64,000 bases of DNA from positions 1,922,001-1,986,000 of the forward strand of contig OX637353.1 of assembly GCA_951799405.1 (NCBI GenBank), read 5' to 3'. Positions 11,941 to 22,646 of this stretch are shown here, piece after piece. The position numbers and the translations under genes were made by a program. The stretch's first letter is position 1, and each line of letters begins with the position of its first letter. The stretch is from Agapetus fuscipes. Its lineage: Eukaryota > Arthropoda > Insecta > Trichoptera > Glossosomatidae. A model generated the notes under the pieces. That model ran no database searches and was not told the origin of the DNA. It was given only the letters and a program-made list of their open reading frames with translations.

Positions 11941-12866
11941 GTTGATAGGTCAGACAGATTTGGCAATAAACTTGTAGCTTTTTCTTCGTATGGTTCATAT
12001 TTCTGTTTCCGGTTCAGCTTTTTTTTTAATTTCCCGCAGCAGTTTTCAAATCAACACTCCTTATGATCATTTATTTTTTAGTTCTTTGATCAATCCGAAT
12101 ATTTTTCAGTTATCGGTACTTTAAGATGTTTTTCATAGTTAAATTAAGCCAATCTGTTGCATTAACACGCTGATATATCAAAAATACACTTAGGATATCT
12201 CGCAAATTTGTATGCGCAAAAAATATGAGTAGCGTACAACTATAGTTACATCTCTGAGAGCACCGAATTGGTGACGCGCGTCTGCGCGGAGTAACAAAGT
12301 TAGGGGGTGCCTCCACCCACCCCTCTCAAATTACAAGATACCAAACACGTAATAATAACTATTTCATTCATTTTAAAGAAACAAAATTTTATTTCGTTTG
12401 ATTTTATCTAATACTTGATTCTTAAACCCAGGGGTAAAAATGAGTAGTTTTATGTATTTTTGTAATTTTTCTGATGACTTGGGGCAGTATAATTAATTAA
12501 TATTTTGATAAGATTATTTTTTATATCAGATACTCACCCCATAGAGCAACTGTTCTGCACAACGCAATTACGAAAAAATGATTTTTAATTTTTTCCATAC
12601 ATACAGCGATCCACCTTAGTATATATGTGCTTTCATTACTATGTGATGCATGTGGAATTATGTATAAAATCTGAGCAGCAACTATTTCTTGTATTTATTT
12701 TGTAATATTGTACCATCTCTCACTATCATATATATTATACTACAAGGTGGTCAGCCTGGAGCCAAATTATTTGTAGTGAACTTAATTAAGCATTTTATTA
12801 TTTATTTTTGGTGTTTTTATTAAAACACCCTCTCTCCGCACCCGTATGCTCCATTTTACGACCATT

Positions 12867-13191
12867 ACTAACTTAAAAAAAAAAAAAAAAACAAATTAGG
12901 CTGATTTATTTGGTGAGCGCTGTTTTTGTGTGTATCACACCTCAAGAGCCCTCTGCGAGCTTGGTCGTCGCTGTAGAAAGCGCCAATTCTCAAGCAAGAC
13001 CCAGTTGTGGTAAGGCTGGATGGACCTTTTGATGACCGGTCTTTGGTAAAGGTTTATAAATTTTTCAATCCAGCGATGAGCAAATTTGAAAATATAAATG
13101 GTATATTTTTTGTGCTCCGCCGGGATTCGAGCCCACGACCTTCCAGTTACGAGTTCGAAGTGCTACCACCTGGACTACGGACCGGTAAACT
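12867..13191 (-). repeat. SINE-1 type B: tRNA-like head with L2/CR1-LINE-like 3' tail
   Basis: The minus-strand head reads CCGGTCCGTAGTCCAGGTGG (A-box region) and GTGGGCTCGAATCCC (B-box region), followed by the usual SINE-1 body to CGACGACCAAGCTCGC. There it leaves the type A sequence and continues GAGGGCTCTTGAGGTGTGA, then ACACACAAAAAC and GCGCTC. The same order is found in the 3' UTR of the L2/CR1-type LINE at 17.6 and 40.15 kb. An A-rich run ends it (T/A boundary near 12867-12890). Confidence 0.8.
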
Positions 13192-13869
13192 TTAAATATA
13201 ATAATATTTTTTTGTACTTTGAATGGAATTAAGGTTCATAGTTCCAATTGTCGTAAATAAACCTTTATGATCATGACAAAAAAAAGAATAGGTAGTATAA
13301 ACTTCAGTAATTATGTTTTCCTTTTTACTTTCGACTTTGTATTTAAACCTTGTTTAGGCATATTATTTTGAAAACGTGTAAAAATTCAACTGTTGATAAC
13401 AATTGGTAACAAAACCTTTTAAATTCAGAGCCACCATACATCTTACATTACGTTGGTGTTCTTATTTCTTCGGCTGACATTGAAATAGAGTGGAGAGACT
13501 TCGTAATTTTGCAGACGTCTGAAGAAATATATGAAAAAATAATATACATTTCATATTCATAGGTTATAAATTGCTCTTACACGCAACATCTCGACATTTC
13601 GAGGAATTTAATATCTGTTACATGAAAAGCACGTTACAAAAGAAATAAATAAAATATACAAACAACGTTGCGCAAAGAAATATTGGATTATAAAATAATT
13701 TATATTTTTTTGTAGAAGTTACATAGAAGTTTTTGTAGAAAGTACATTAAGAATTTAATCATAAGATTCATCGATAAAAAATGGATCTATAATCTAAAGT
13801 AAGAATATTATAATCAGAGATACATCAATAATCAAGTCAGTAGAGGCTTAAGCGTTCACTGTGACTCAC

Positions 13870-13923
13870 GTGACCTTAGTAACTAAGGTGACCTTGGGGA
13901 TTGAGGTGATCTTGATGACTAAG
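13870..13923. repeat. 18-bp minisatellite, three units
   Basis: Units 13870-13887, 13888-13905 and 13906-13923 share the pattern GTGAYCTTnrkrAYTrAG, with a partial fourth unit after them. Divergence between units indicates an old array. Confidence 0.8.
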
Positions 13924-14490
13924 GTGGCTGGATCATTTTACTGTTTTGATGAACAACCTTTAAAGGTTGTCTATTGTCTATTCTTAAAATATTCAACACA
14001 TTACTTAAAGAATAGACTCCAATATTAAAATTTAAAGTAAATCATGCAGGACAATATTGTAAACTGTTCAGAATCTCTCTAATACGAAGTTAATAGTTTC
14101 GCGTAGTGCTACTTAGCGACCCTGATATCAAAGCAAAATATTTCCTTACTTAGTCTCGGCGGTGTCTGCCAGTATGGCGGTTTCCCTCTTGTGTTCATCT
14201 TTCTTGTGTGTTCTACTCTTGCTTTGCTTCTTCCCACTTTCTTTCCCTCTCTTCCCACCACACGTAGAGCGTCCTTTGTTATTATTGCATTTCTTGTCAA
14301 ACATTGTTTGTACTATAAAAACACATACTCATATTATGTCTATACACCTGCATGAAGAGAGCTTCTACAGTCAACAAGACTTTACTCTGGAAAATTGAAT
14401 ATACGTAGGTATTTTCATTATATTCATGTTGCAATGTTTTTTTCATAAAGAATAAATAACTTATTTGTTTTTTTGAGTTCCAGTATCGCA

Positions 14491-14515
14491 TTAATCACAC
14501 CTCAAGAGCCCAGTG
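14491..14515 (-). repeat. LINE/SINE-1B tail scrap
   Basis: Contains ATCACACCTCAAGAGCCC, the reverse complement of the GGGCTCTTGAGGTGTGAT tail shared by SINE-1 type B and the L2/CR1-type LINE. No body is attached. Confidence 0.5.
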
Positions 14516-14651
14516 CATGATAACAAATAGCTTCAAAATTACAAGTTAATGACGTTCTATCGGTTGTACAGTAGCAAGGTGACTATTTATGTCCGAATTA
14601 ATGAAGGCAATAATTGCTCCATTTTCTATTTTTTTCTATTTTCTATTTTCA

Positions 14652-14702
14652 TGTCCATGACTATGTTAAATAGCCCATGGCTATTTAACATATTCATGGA
14701 CA
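14652..14702. repeat. inverted repeat at the 5' truncation point of a LINE
   Basis: Arms 14652-14675 and 14679-14702 (24 bases, one mismatch) flank a 3-base spacer. The right arm is the first preserved coding sequence of the LINE (WLFNIFMD), so the left arm is an inverted copy of coding DNA. Confidence 0.9.
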
Positions 14703-15600
14703 AGTGTGTTCGAGATGCTAGACTTGATGATTGTGGATTAATGATAGGAGAGAGCAAAGTGAGTGTTCTACTGTATGCGGATGATGCTGTTCTTGTATCG
14801 GACTCAGCAGTAGAATTGCAAACTATGCTCTCTAGATTGAACGAAGCTCTGCTAGGTAATTATCTGAAATTGAATGCAAGTAAGACGAAAGTTTTGATAT
14901 TTGAAAGAAATGAAGAAAATACGAACTACGAATTTAGAATAAACGGAATGAATGTTGATGTGGTAAATGAGTTTGTATACTTGGGAAGTAAGTTTGAAAA
15001 AGATGGAAGAATGACAGGTGAACTTGAAAGAAGAGTAATGAAGGGCAGGTGTGTACTGGGGGCCACAGCTTGTATCGCCAAAAATCAAAACATATCTAAA
15101 AATGCTCGATTGGCGGTACGCAGTGGCATACTTTTACCCACCTTGATGTATGGAAGCGAGGCCTGGACGGTGAATGAAAGTGAAATTAGTAAAGTCCATA
15201 CTGTTGAAATGGACTTTCTAAGAAGTATGATTGGGAAAAAACGGAGTGACAGGGTGAGGAATGATTTTGTAAGAAAAGAATGTGGTGCAAAAGAAAGTGT
15301 GAAAGTGAAGATTAAAAGAAGTTTGTTAAGATGGATTGGGCATATGGAGAGAATGAATGAGGAAAGACTGACGAAGAAAGTATATGTTGGTAGAATAGAT
15401 GGATGTTGTGGTAGAGGAAGACCGAGAAAGGTATGGATGGACCAAATATCCGAAATTGCGAATGAATGGAATATCCAGTCATAATAAAAGAAGAGCTTGT
15501 ATGAAGAAGGTTAAGACTCTGGAGGAAATGAAAGAAGTATGCAAGGATAGAAAGAAATGGCGGTTGATCTGTGATGTTGGCGGCTAGGGTTTGTTAAAGT
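14679..15600 (+). pseudogene. RTE-like LINE, 3' half of reverse transcriptase ORF
   Basis: An open frame runs from the truncation point to a stop at 15484. It starts inside the RT domain (PWLFNIFMDKC), has the catalytic YADD box at 14774-14785 followed by AVLVSDS, then KTKVLIF, EFVYLGSKFEKDGR, the LPTLMYGSEAWTV block, and the basic C-terminal tail with LLRWIGHMERMNEERL and GRGRPRKVW. The endonuclease and first half of RT are missing, so it cannot move itself. The open frame upstream to 14549 is not LINE sequence. Beyond the stop, recognisable LINE sequence continues in another frame (KEVCKDRKKWRLICD) to about 15590, so the stop reflects a frameshift. A repeat D copy follows in sense at 15686. 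Clade assignment to RTE is probable, not certain. Confidence 0.8.
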
Positions 15601-15685
15601 GAAATGGGTTTTATGATTTAGTTTTTTTTTTATGTCCATGTATATATTGTTATTTATTGATTCAAAAAATGTAATTTGTCATGTA

Positions 15686-15947
15686 TGTTCCATGACTTAT
15701 AGGTTGTTATGCGGCTGACCACCCATAATATAAAAAATTGGTTCACTTTGCCAATGTCACCCCTGTTTCAGGGAAGGACGGCAAGAGTTGCAAGGCTTAT
15801 GTTCATTTGAGATTGGGTTTTTATATTGAAGGTCCACATGCGGCATGTGTTAGCGCGAAATTATACATATCTGCTTGTGGGAATGCATTTAATTTAGATC
15901 TTGAATGATATATATCTTTGCAGCTTAGATTAGATTAGATTAGATTC
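15686..15947 (+). repeat. repeat D copy downstream of LINE ORF
   Basis: Carries all landmarks: GACTTATAGG, CGGCTGACCACCCAT, GGTTCACTTTGCCAATG, CCCTGTTTCAGGG, CACATGCGGCATGTG, and a clean tail of GATTA units (15926-15947). It lies about 90 bases after the preserved LINE coding end and in the same direction. Confidence 0.9.
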
Positions 15948-16234
15948 TTCATGAGTTTTTAGAAAATCTGATAATAATTTTTAACTCTGTAGGTATTGTT
16001 TTTGAACGATGTAACATTCTATATTGAGTTTGAGTTGATAATTATTAGACTATTAAAACCATAAGGTAAATGGGTTAAGTCAATATTCAGAACAAATTTC
16101 AAACGGTTTTACTTTTAAAGTTAATCTATGTATTTAAAAAATATTGCAGTATGTTTGAAAAATATGACTAAAAAATATAATTGTATAGGTAAGGATTTTT
16201 TTTTAAATATTTTTTAGTGTTGATCTGTTCAGTA

Positions 16235-16690
16235 TCTGATCAGTATCGAGGATGTCCAAGAATACATATACCTAGGTCACAGTATTCGAATAGATAAGAA
16301 AAACCAGACTGCTGAGCTTAGAAGAAGGGTTGGATTAAGCTGGGCTGCATTCGGAAAAATGGGATATATTTTAAAAAACCGGAAAATACCCATAAACCTG
16401 AAAAAGAAGGTGTATGAACTATGTGTGTTGCCAGTAGCTACATATGGCCTAGAAACAGTAACTCTCACAAAACAAAGTGCCGAGAAGTTAAGAACGACCC
16501 AAAGAGCCATGGAAAGAGCCATGTTAGGACTTTCCCTTAGAGATAGAGTCAGAAATGAAACGGTGAGAGAAAATACAAAGGTCACTGACATAATCCACCG
16601 TGTAATGACTCAGAAAAGCATTGATTTAAATAAAATATATAGATGGAGCATTAGCGTATATATCCGAGCCACATCATGGTTGCCCTAAAT
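16235..16690 (+). pseudogene. RTE LINE, internal fragment after the RT domain
   Basis: The frame reads EYIYLGHSIRIDKKNQTAEL, then RRRVGLSWAAFGKMGYI, KIPINLKKKVYELCVLPV, TYGLETVTLTKQ, AMERAMLGLSLRDRVRNE and KVTDII. This is the characteristic string of RTE-type ORFs between the RT and the C-terminal GHVAR segment. It is a different LINE family from the one at 14.7 kb. Both ends are truncated and a frame change occurs near 16350. Confidence 0.8.
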
Positions 16691-17587
16691 GATAGTGTAT
16701 GCCCCATTTGCAATCAGTTGTTTACCAAGCGTCGGCAAGGAAACATCGAGGTACCTACATTTAAATTGAAGACGAATATCATGCGAAGATAGCCTGACAG
16801 TTCCATCAAATTTTCAAATTTCCCCACATAAAAGAAATACTCGTATGTTCATTTAATGAAATAAAACTCATGATAAGCGCGTGATGCATTATTACAAACA
16901 AAAGCATACAGTAAAAAACCACAAAATATAAAAAAAACTCAGTTCTTCATACTTATACCCATTATTTGACGATAGATTTGTTTTCTTATATTAGACGCAT
17001 TAATCGTATTTTTTAAGGTTTATTTAGATATAAATACAAAAGAAATAAAGATATTAAAATGTAAATAAGCATATAAGACAACTTTCAGAGATGCTCCTTT
17101 AAAATAACGGAGAAAAAAATCTACTGATATTCATAAAATTATCAAAAAATACTCTATTACATAAAAGTAAGATACAGTCAGTAATGCGTCTTTTTTGTTT
17201 AAGTTTTTTTTAGTTCCTACACAACTTTAAATATAATGCACTGTTTTTTTTTTAAATGTGAATTTATTCGTATTAAGTTATTTTTCCTTACATTTTGGGA
17301 AACGTATGTTGTGAGACGTCAGCCTCAGATGTCACTTGTTAGGTTTTCTTCACTTCGGCTTGAGTACCATGGAGTTCTATTAAATGGAGAGGCTATTTAT
17401 TTGATTTAGTTCTAAACACTGTGTTCCATACAGTCACTGAAATCTAATTTCGCCAGACTTTTTCCCTTGTTTTGTCTCGCTCGCACAACATACGTTTTTT
17501 GTTGTTGTCCTTTTCTATCACGTTATGCGTCTCTACTCCGTCGTTAATTTATGCAAGCAGGTAATATTGCTTAGCAACGAATTGTTG
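16691..17587. other. AT-rich stretch, no gene seen
   Basis: No feature recognised. The part at 17290-17560 is somewhat less AT-rich but has no supported open frame. Confidence 0.5.
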
Positions 17588-20500
17588 ATATATATATATA
17601 AGGATAATTTATTTTAATGTACACATAACTAAAGAGCGCCGTTTTTGTGTGTGTCACACCTCAAGGGCCCTCTCAAATCACGGATAAGATTTCTTGTAAA
17701 GATGTGTCTTTAGTGCTCCTTTAAAGACACCAACAGTCTTTGCCTTCCTCACATTAGGTGGCAGTCTGTTCCACTCCATTGGTCCCGCAAACCGGAAAGC
17801 ACGGTCCCCAAAATTAGTGCGTGTCTGACGGTGTGGCTGAACCAAGTCCACCACGCCATCCCCTGCAGATCTGAGCGTTTGGCGCCTCAAATCCCTCTCA
17901 ACGGGTGTAAACATGTCAGCCAAATATGAAGGAGCTGTACCATTTACAGCCTTATACACCATCAGACAAACACGGTAGACCACCCTCTCCGGAAAACGAA
18001 GCCAATGCAGTTTCCCTAACAATGGAGTAATGCGAGTAAATTTAGACATCCCGAATATGAGTCTTGCCGCTGAATTCAGCACAGACTGAAGACGGTTGAA
18101 CTGCTTTTTCGGCTGACCTATGTACAGCGTTGAGCAATAGTCAACTCGTGACATCACAAAGGCATTCACCAGGGTCTTGACTGCTCCCGACGGTAAACAT
18201 CTCCTGATCGCCTTTATCTGGCGAAGTTCAAAAAATGAGGAAGATACAGTCGAGTTCAATTGCTCTCCCATTGTGAGGTTCCGATCCAGTGTGACTCCTA
18301 GAAGTCTGACTGAGTCGGAGGGCTGAATCAGCTCTCCCCCAATAGAGAGTGGTACTCGAGTTGTCAAAAGATGATCACGCCTGGTTGTAGCCGCCCACAT
18401 CACTTCTGTCTTACCCATGTTAAGGATTAGGCCATTGCTTGTCATCCATTCACCAATCTCCGCAATGCAAGCTGCCACCCTGTTACTGAGAGTTTGTGCC
18501 ATATGTGGCTGACACTGAGAGTAAATTTGCCAGTCATCTGCATATGCATGTGTAATGAGGCCCCATTTCTCAACTATACTCTCAATGTCAGCAGTGTATA
18601 AAATAAACAGGATCGGTCCCAGTACAGACCCCTGCGGCACCCCGGAGATCAGCGAATAGGAAGGTGAGACACAGTCACAAGTACGCACTACCTGCTTGCG
18701 ATCCGCCAAGTAGGAGGAGAACCACGCCAGCGCCTTATCCCTCAAGCCGTACGAACCCTCCAACCTCCTTATCAGAATATCATGACATACGGTGTCAAAC
18801 GCCGCACTTATGTCCAGAAGCGCTAAGAGAGCAAGATCTCCGCAATCCACTGCCGATATCAGATCTGAGACCACCGTCAGTAAGCCAGTTTCAGTCGAAT
18901 GATATTTTCGATAGGCTGATTGCCTCTTAGGCATCAGATCGTTAGCACTCAGATAAGATACCAGCCGATCAGAGACAATGCGCTCCAGTACCTTAGACAG
19001 AAACGGTAAGTTTGACACCGGCCTGAAATTGGAGAGATCGTTAGGATCGAGATTTGGCTTTTTTAATATTGGCGTTATTTGCGCTTCCTTTAAAAAGGAG
19101 GGGATAGTGGCATCCATTAGGCATCCATTGATAAACCTAACAATAAATGGAGCCACTAAAAGAATGCACTCTTTTAGTACCCACGTCGGCACAGGATCCA
19201 GATCACACTGCTTATTTGGCGATCCCGCTACAACTCGCGTCACCTCTTCAATGGAGGTCAGCCCAAGCACTTCAAGCTGTGAATTACACAAAAGTCCCAG
19301 AGAACCAGGACTAACCCCTAGGGGAGAATATCTGGTCGGTATTTTACTTTGAAAGTAAGCAGCGAGATCACCAGCAGTCGTCACCGGACCCGCACCGGCC
19401 CGGGCACCACCAGACACGTTCTCCAGAAGTCTCCATAAACGCTGTGGACATTTTTCACTAGCAATAATGGTACAATAATGCTGGGACTTTTTCTGGAGGA
19501 TAGCTGACCTGTACAGACCCTGTGCAATTATCCACATTTCTCTAGTGCTACCTGGCTTGCCGCTCCTGAAATTACGCTCTGCTTGTCGCATTTTGCGTTT
19601 CAGCGCACTGCATTCACTATCAAACCAGATAGCACTATTCCGCTCCCTAACATGTTTGATTGTAATGGGAGCATGCAGATTTATTAAACTTTTCATGGTG
19701 TCATTGTACAGCCCAACTAATGTGTCTGGGTGCATTGAGACGTAGGTTTCCGGACAACAGATCGGCGATAGAGATAAATCCATTTTGAAGAAATCGATCT
19801 TAAATTTGTTCCAGGACCTGGAGGTAATTTTCCTGTATACAGGAACAGGTCGTCCTAGATTTAAACGTACCACCACCAACCTGTGGTCCGACAAACCCAC
19901 ATCTCTTACCTCTGTTTTCAAAGGAGCATCCTCCTGTCTAGTGATGACCACATCCAGTAGGCCACCCGCATCATGAGTGGGAGCATCTACCCACTGTCTG
20001 CAGCCATAGTCCGCAAGCAAGGCAGTGAGAGTAACACAATTGGTGTCATCTCTGCGCTCAAGCCTGACGTTAACATCCCCCACTATCAGAAACATCTCAT
20101 TACGAGTTACTAAAACTTCAAAGAGCTCCCAAAATTCATGAAAAAACTCCGCCGTAACAGGCTTAGAGCCGGGGCGATATACAATAGCTATTGTGAGCGT
20201 TGCACCGGAAGATACCCGACATACAAGGCACTCAAATGTCGTGAAAGAAAAAAAGTTAATCTTCTCCACACGACATCCTGGACGCACTAGCAACGCAACT
20301 CCGCCATGGTTGGTCCAGGAAATATTCTCTGTCCCTTTTCCATGACGTGGCCTTGCCCGTGCTTCCTCAAATGTCGCGAACCCCAGTGCACGCAGTCTCT
20401 TCATGGCACTTGAGTGGTAGCTCTCATGCCACGTCTCTGTCAGTGCGAGGATGCCAAGGTCATGGCTTTTACATAATTCACAAATGTCATCCACTTTATT

Positions 20501-21122
20501 GGCGATAGATCTCGCATTCCAGCATCCAAGATTGATCTTCCTCTCCAGAATTTGCTGATGTCCCCGCTGGTCAGCAGGGAGCTCGGCGATGAAGGTGCCA
20601 CTGAAGATCTGGATGTGGAAGCAAGATCCTCACAATGCACTGAACAAACAGCAGGAGTTGTCACTGGCGGGGCTGAGTAGTTCAGCCGTCGCCCTCCTCG
20701 TTTTCTGCGCCTCACGCGCCTCCTCAGCACAATGTTTGGCCACTCTTTTGTTCGACATTGCACTCGCGGCACAGTGTTAGTTATTATATCTTTAAGTACT
20801 TGCAGGGAGTACCTCTGCACTGGACATAGCACTGGCGCGTCTGTTTCTGTCATGCAGGCGAGTAAGTAGGTACCTACCCACTGCAAGCACTTTGCCGCGA
20901 TGTCACTTGTCAAAAATTAGAGGTTATGGAATTTTTATTTTATTTTGAATTGTTTATTTGTAGGCGCATTCACTGTGTTTAATTGCACTGCGTAAGCATC
21001 TGAACTGCTGGTTAACTTTTAAAATATTGTAATCACTAGAACACAGTTTTAATTAGAAAAAAATTACAAAAAATAAACAGAGCTTCTACCGCCCGCTAAT
21101 CAGCGGCGGTAGGTAGTCCTCG
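17588..21122 (-). mobile_element. full-length L2/CR1-type LINE, copy 1 (frameshifted)
   Basis: Homology with copy 2 (36696-40235) runs from a 5' CGAGGACTACC to a 3' end in a short TA run after AATTATCCT. The length is about 3.5 kb. The 5' terminus carries the same CTACCGCC/GGCGGTAG hairpin and the 3' UTR the same GGGCCCTTGAGGTGTGAC block. A simple-sequence 3' end rather than poly(A), and no visible target duplication, fit L2/CR1 elements. The two copies face each other head-to-head across 15.6 kb. Confidence 0.9.
17678..20853 (-). pseudogene. LINE endonuclease-reverse transcriptase, one-base frameshift
   Basis: The single ORF of the element, with an apurinic-like endonuclease followed by RT. 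It would start at the ATG at 20853, but about 97 codons in one base is missing: copy 2 has CAGCGGGAGACATC where this copy has CAGCGGGGACATC (near 20562). Reading resumes in frame from there to the stop at 17678. Downstream of the break it is intact: LTETW, GLSDHR, DISAAFDT, SGVPQGSVLGP, AYADDWQIY and the LHWLRFPERVVYR C-terminal block. Compared by eye with copy 2 it differs at only five residues over 938, one being I for M in the RT box containing the first catalytic Asp. The frameshift removes the start of the endonuclease, so the copy is probably dead. Confidence 0.9.
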
Positions 21123-22004
21123 AGATGTTATTTTCGTTGACAACATAATTTAGTGTTGTCAAAGGTTTTGACAATATCTGATACTTTTTAATGCTTCTGT
21201 TCCATAAACGTAAATATTTTACTTAATGTTACATAATTACTTGTGAAAATTATTTCAATTACATTTTTTTAATTTTAAGTTTTTTCAATGATGTTAGGAG
21301 TAATACCTATAGAAGACGAAGTAAAAAAAATATTCTTTTTAATCCAATTTCCTTGAAATATAAAAGAATAAATGAAACAAAAAGTGTAGGGTAGAAATTG
21401 AAATTTTGAATTTTGAAATACAGACCACTTCAAATACATACATTTCACAAAAAAAAATGTTCCCACGTGACGGTATCAGATACTATATTTTATCATCGTC
21501 ACATCTCTATCACTAAAAATGGCCGACGGTTTGACAGCGGGGCTATTGTTTTGTGGCTAAAGGCATCGGCAGATAAAATATCAATTGAATTTACTTAAAT
21601 ATTAATATTCACTGGTAATTACGAGTGAAAAGTTACTCCAGACTTTTTATTACAATTTCTCGTATTGTTTGTGCATTTGGAAAATGTGTGGCTTGGCATT
21701 TTGATGATTTTTCTTTCCAGTTAGGAAGCACACCTGTTAATAGTTGGAAGGTTACCGATAGACTGAATTTGGATTTTTGTATGATGAGTGGGGTAGCGCA
21801 TTTCTTATTCACAAAGGATTGCTTTCTCAGCCCATCCAGTCCTTACAAATCCATGTTGAGTACGGCCCCTGATGTTGTCATGGAGATCAGAAAGAGACAG
21901 AAACATAACAAAATTTCTAATGTTTCTTTCTCTTTCTTTCTACAATTTTGTGGCACAACCGTTTGTATAGGAAAACACTCACGCGCTCCATCTATGTATA
22001 TTAT
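21123..22004. other. no gene supported
   Basis: An open frame at 21625-22059 has no recognisable domain and runs into an RTE fragment in another frame. Otherwise AT-rich. Confidence 0.4.
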
Positions 22005-22254
22005 TTATATCGATGCAGAAATGGCAGTGGGTGGGACATGTAGCCAGAAGTCCGGATGACAAATGGACAAAAAGAATGCTGACTTGGAGACCTCGAACGA
22101 CGAAGAGTAGTGTAGGGCGACCACAGTTGAGATGGAAGGATGACCTGGACCGGCATGCTGGCGCGACCTGGACGCAGATTGCACAAGACAGGTCGATATG
22201 GAAACAGATGGAGGAGGCCTTCGTCCAGGAGTGGACGGAAATGGGCTAAAGAAG

Positions 22255-22284
<30 letters not shown>
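22005..22284 (+). pseudogene. RTE LINE 3' end with GAA-repeat tail
   Basis: The frame reads KWQWVGHVARSPDDKWTKR, then WRPRTTKSSVGRPQLRW, DDLDRHAGATWTQIAQDR and EEAFVQEWTEMG followed by TAA. This is the C-terminal segment of an RTE-type ORF. The stop is followed at once by about 11 GAA units (22249-22284), the simple-repeat tail expected of RTE elements. The rest of the element was never copied or has been lost. Confidence 0.85.
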
Positions 22285-22285
<1 letters not shown>

Positions 22286-22388
22286 TGATCTGTTAACACA
22301 GTGAAAGTCCATTTTTATAAATATTTAAAAATATAAATGGTAAAACATTGTTTTAATTCACTTTATTTTATTTGTTTATGCTCGAATA

Positions 22389-22416
22389 TTTTCGCCTAAT
22401 GAGGCATCTTCAAGAG
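22389..22416 (-). other. hammerhead-like hairpin in Penelope 3' region
   Basis: Minus strand: TTGAAGAT, stem GCCT, loop CATT, stem AGGC, GAAAA. It resembles the hammerhead core CTGANGA-stem-GAAA, with C to T at the first core base and one extra T before the stem. The same plan recurs six more times in this window. Catalytic activity is not implied. Confidence 0.45.
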
Positions 22417-22646
22417 CAGAATGGTTACAAATATATTTTTATAAAATAATTTTCAAAACAATTTTCAAAACAATTTTTTTTCAAAACAAAAGCAAAATTC
22501 ATAGACAAAATTTTTTTTTAAACACATATGCAAGATTCAAAAATGCATTATTGTTAGGTATAATGAAATAAAAAATTTTAAAACAATAAAAATAAAATAT
22601 GTTAGTTAAATAAAAATAATAATAATAATAACAAATAAAAAACAAA

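Larger units (their letters stand above)
10017..12618. mobile_element. decayed DNA transposon with long diverged terminal inverted repeats
   Basis: The left end reads AGGTGGATCG and the right end is its reverse complement, CGATCCACCT. Behind them about 180 bases of each end can be aligned with divergence; for example TATACTGCCCCAA occurs at about 10130 and inverted at about 12480. The flanks give a TA duplication, or an imperfect TTAA/TTAG, so both a TA-type and a TTAA-type superfamily are possible. The interior holds a broken transposase on the minus strand and a SINE-1 copy inserted at 11632-11940. Confidence 0.7.
13192..14651. other. no gene; contains an 18-bp minisatellite and a LINE-tail scrap
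   Basis: Nothing coding is supported. The frames at 14109-14491 overlap one another on both strands with no recognisable product. Apart from the two short items listed separately, this is unremarkable AT-rich DNA. Confidence 0.45.

Noticed and set aside
18664..19976. Plus-strand open frames inside LINE copy 1, with mirror images in copy 2 (37845-39157 minus)
   Set aside because: They are antisense shadows of the conserved endonuclease-RT frame and appear in both copies for that reason.
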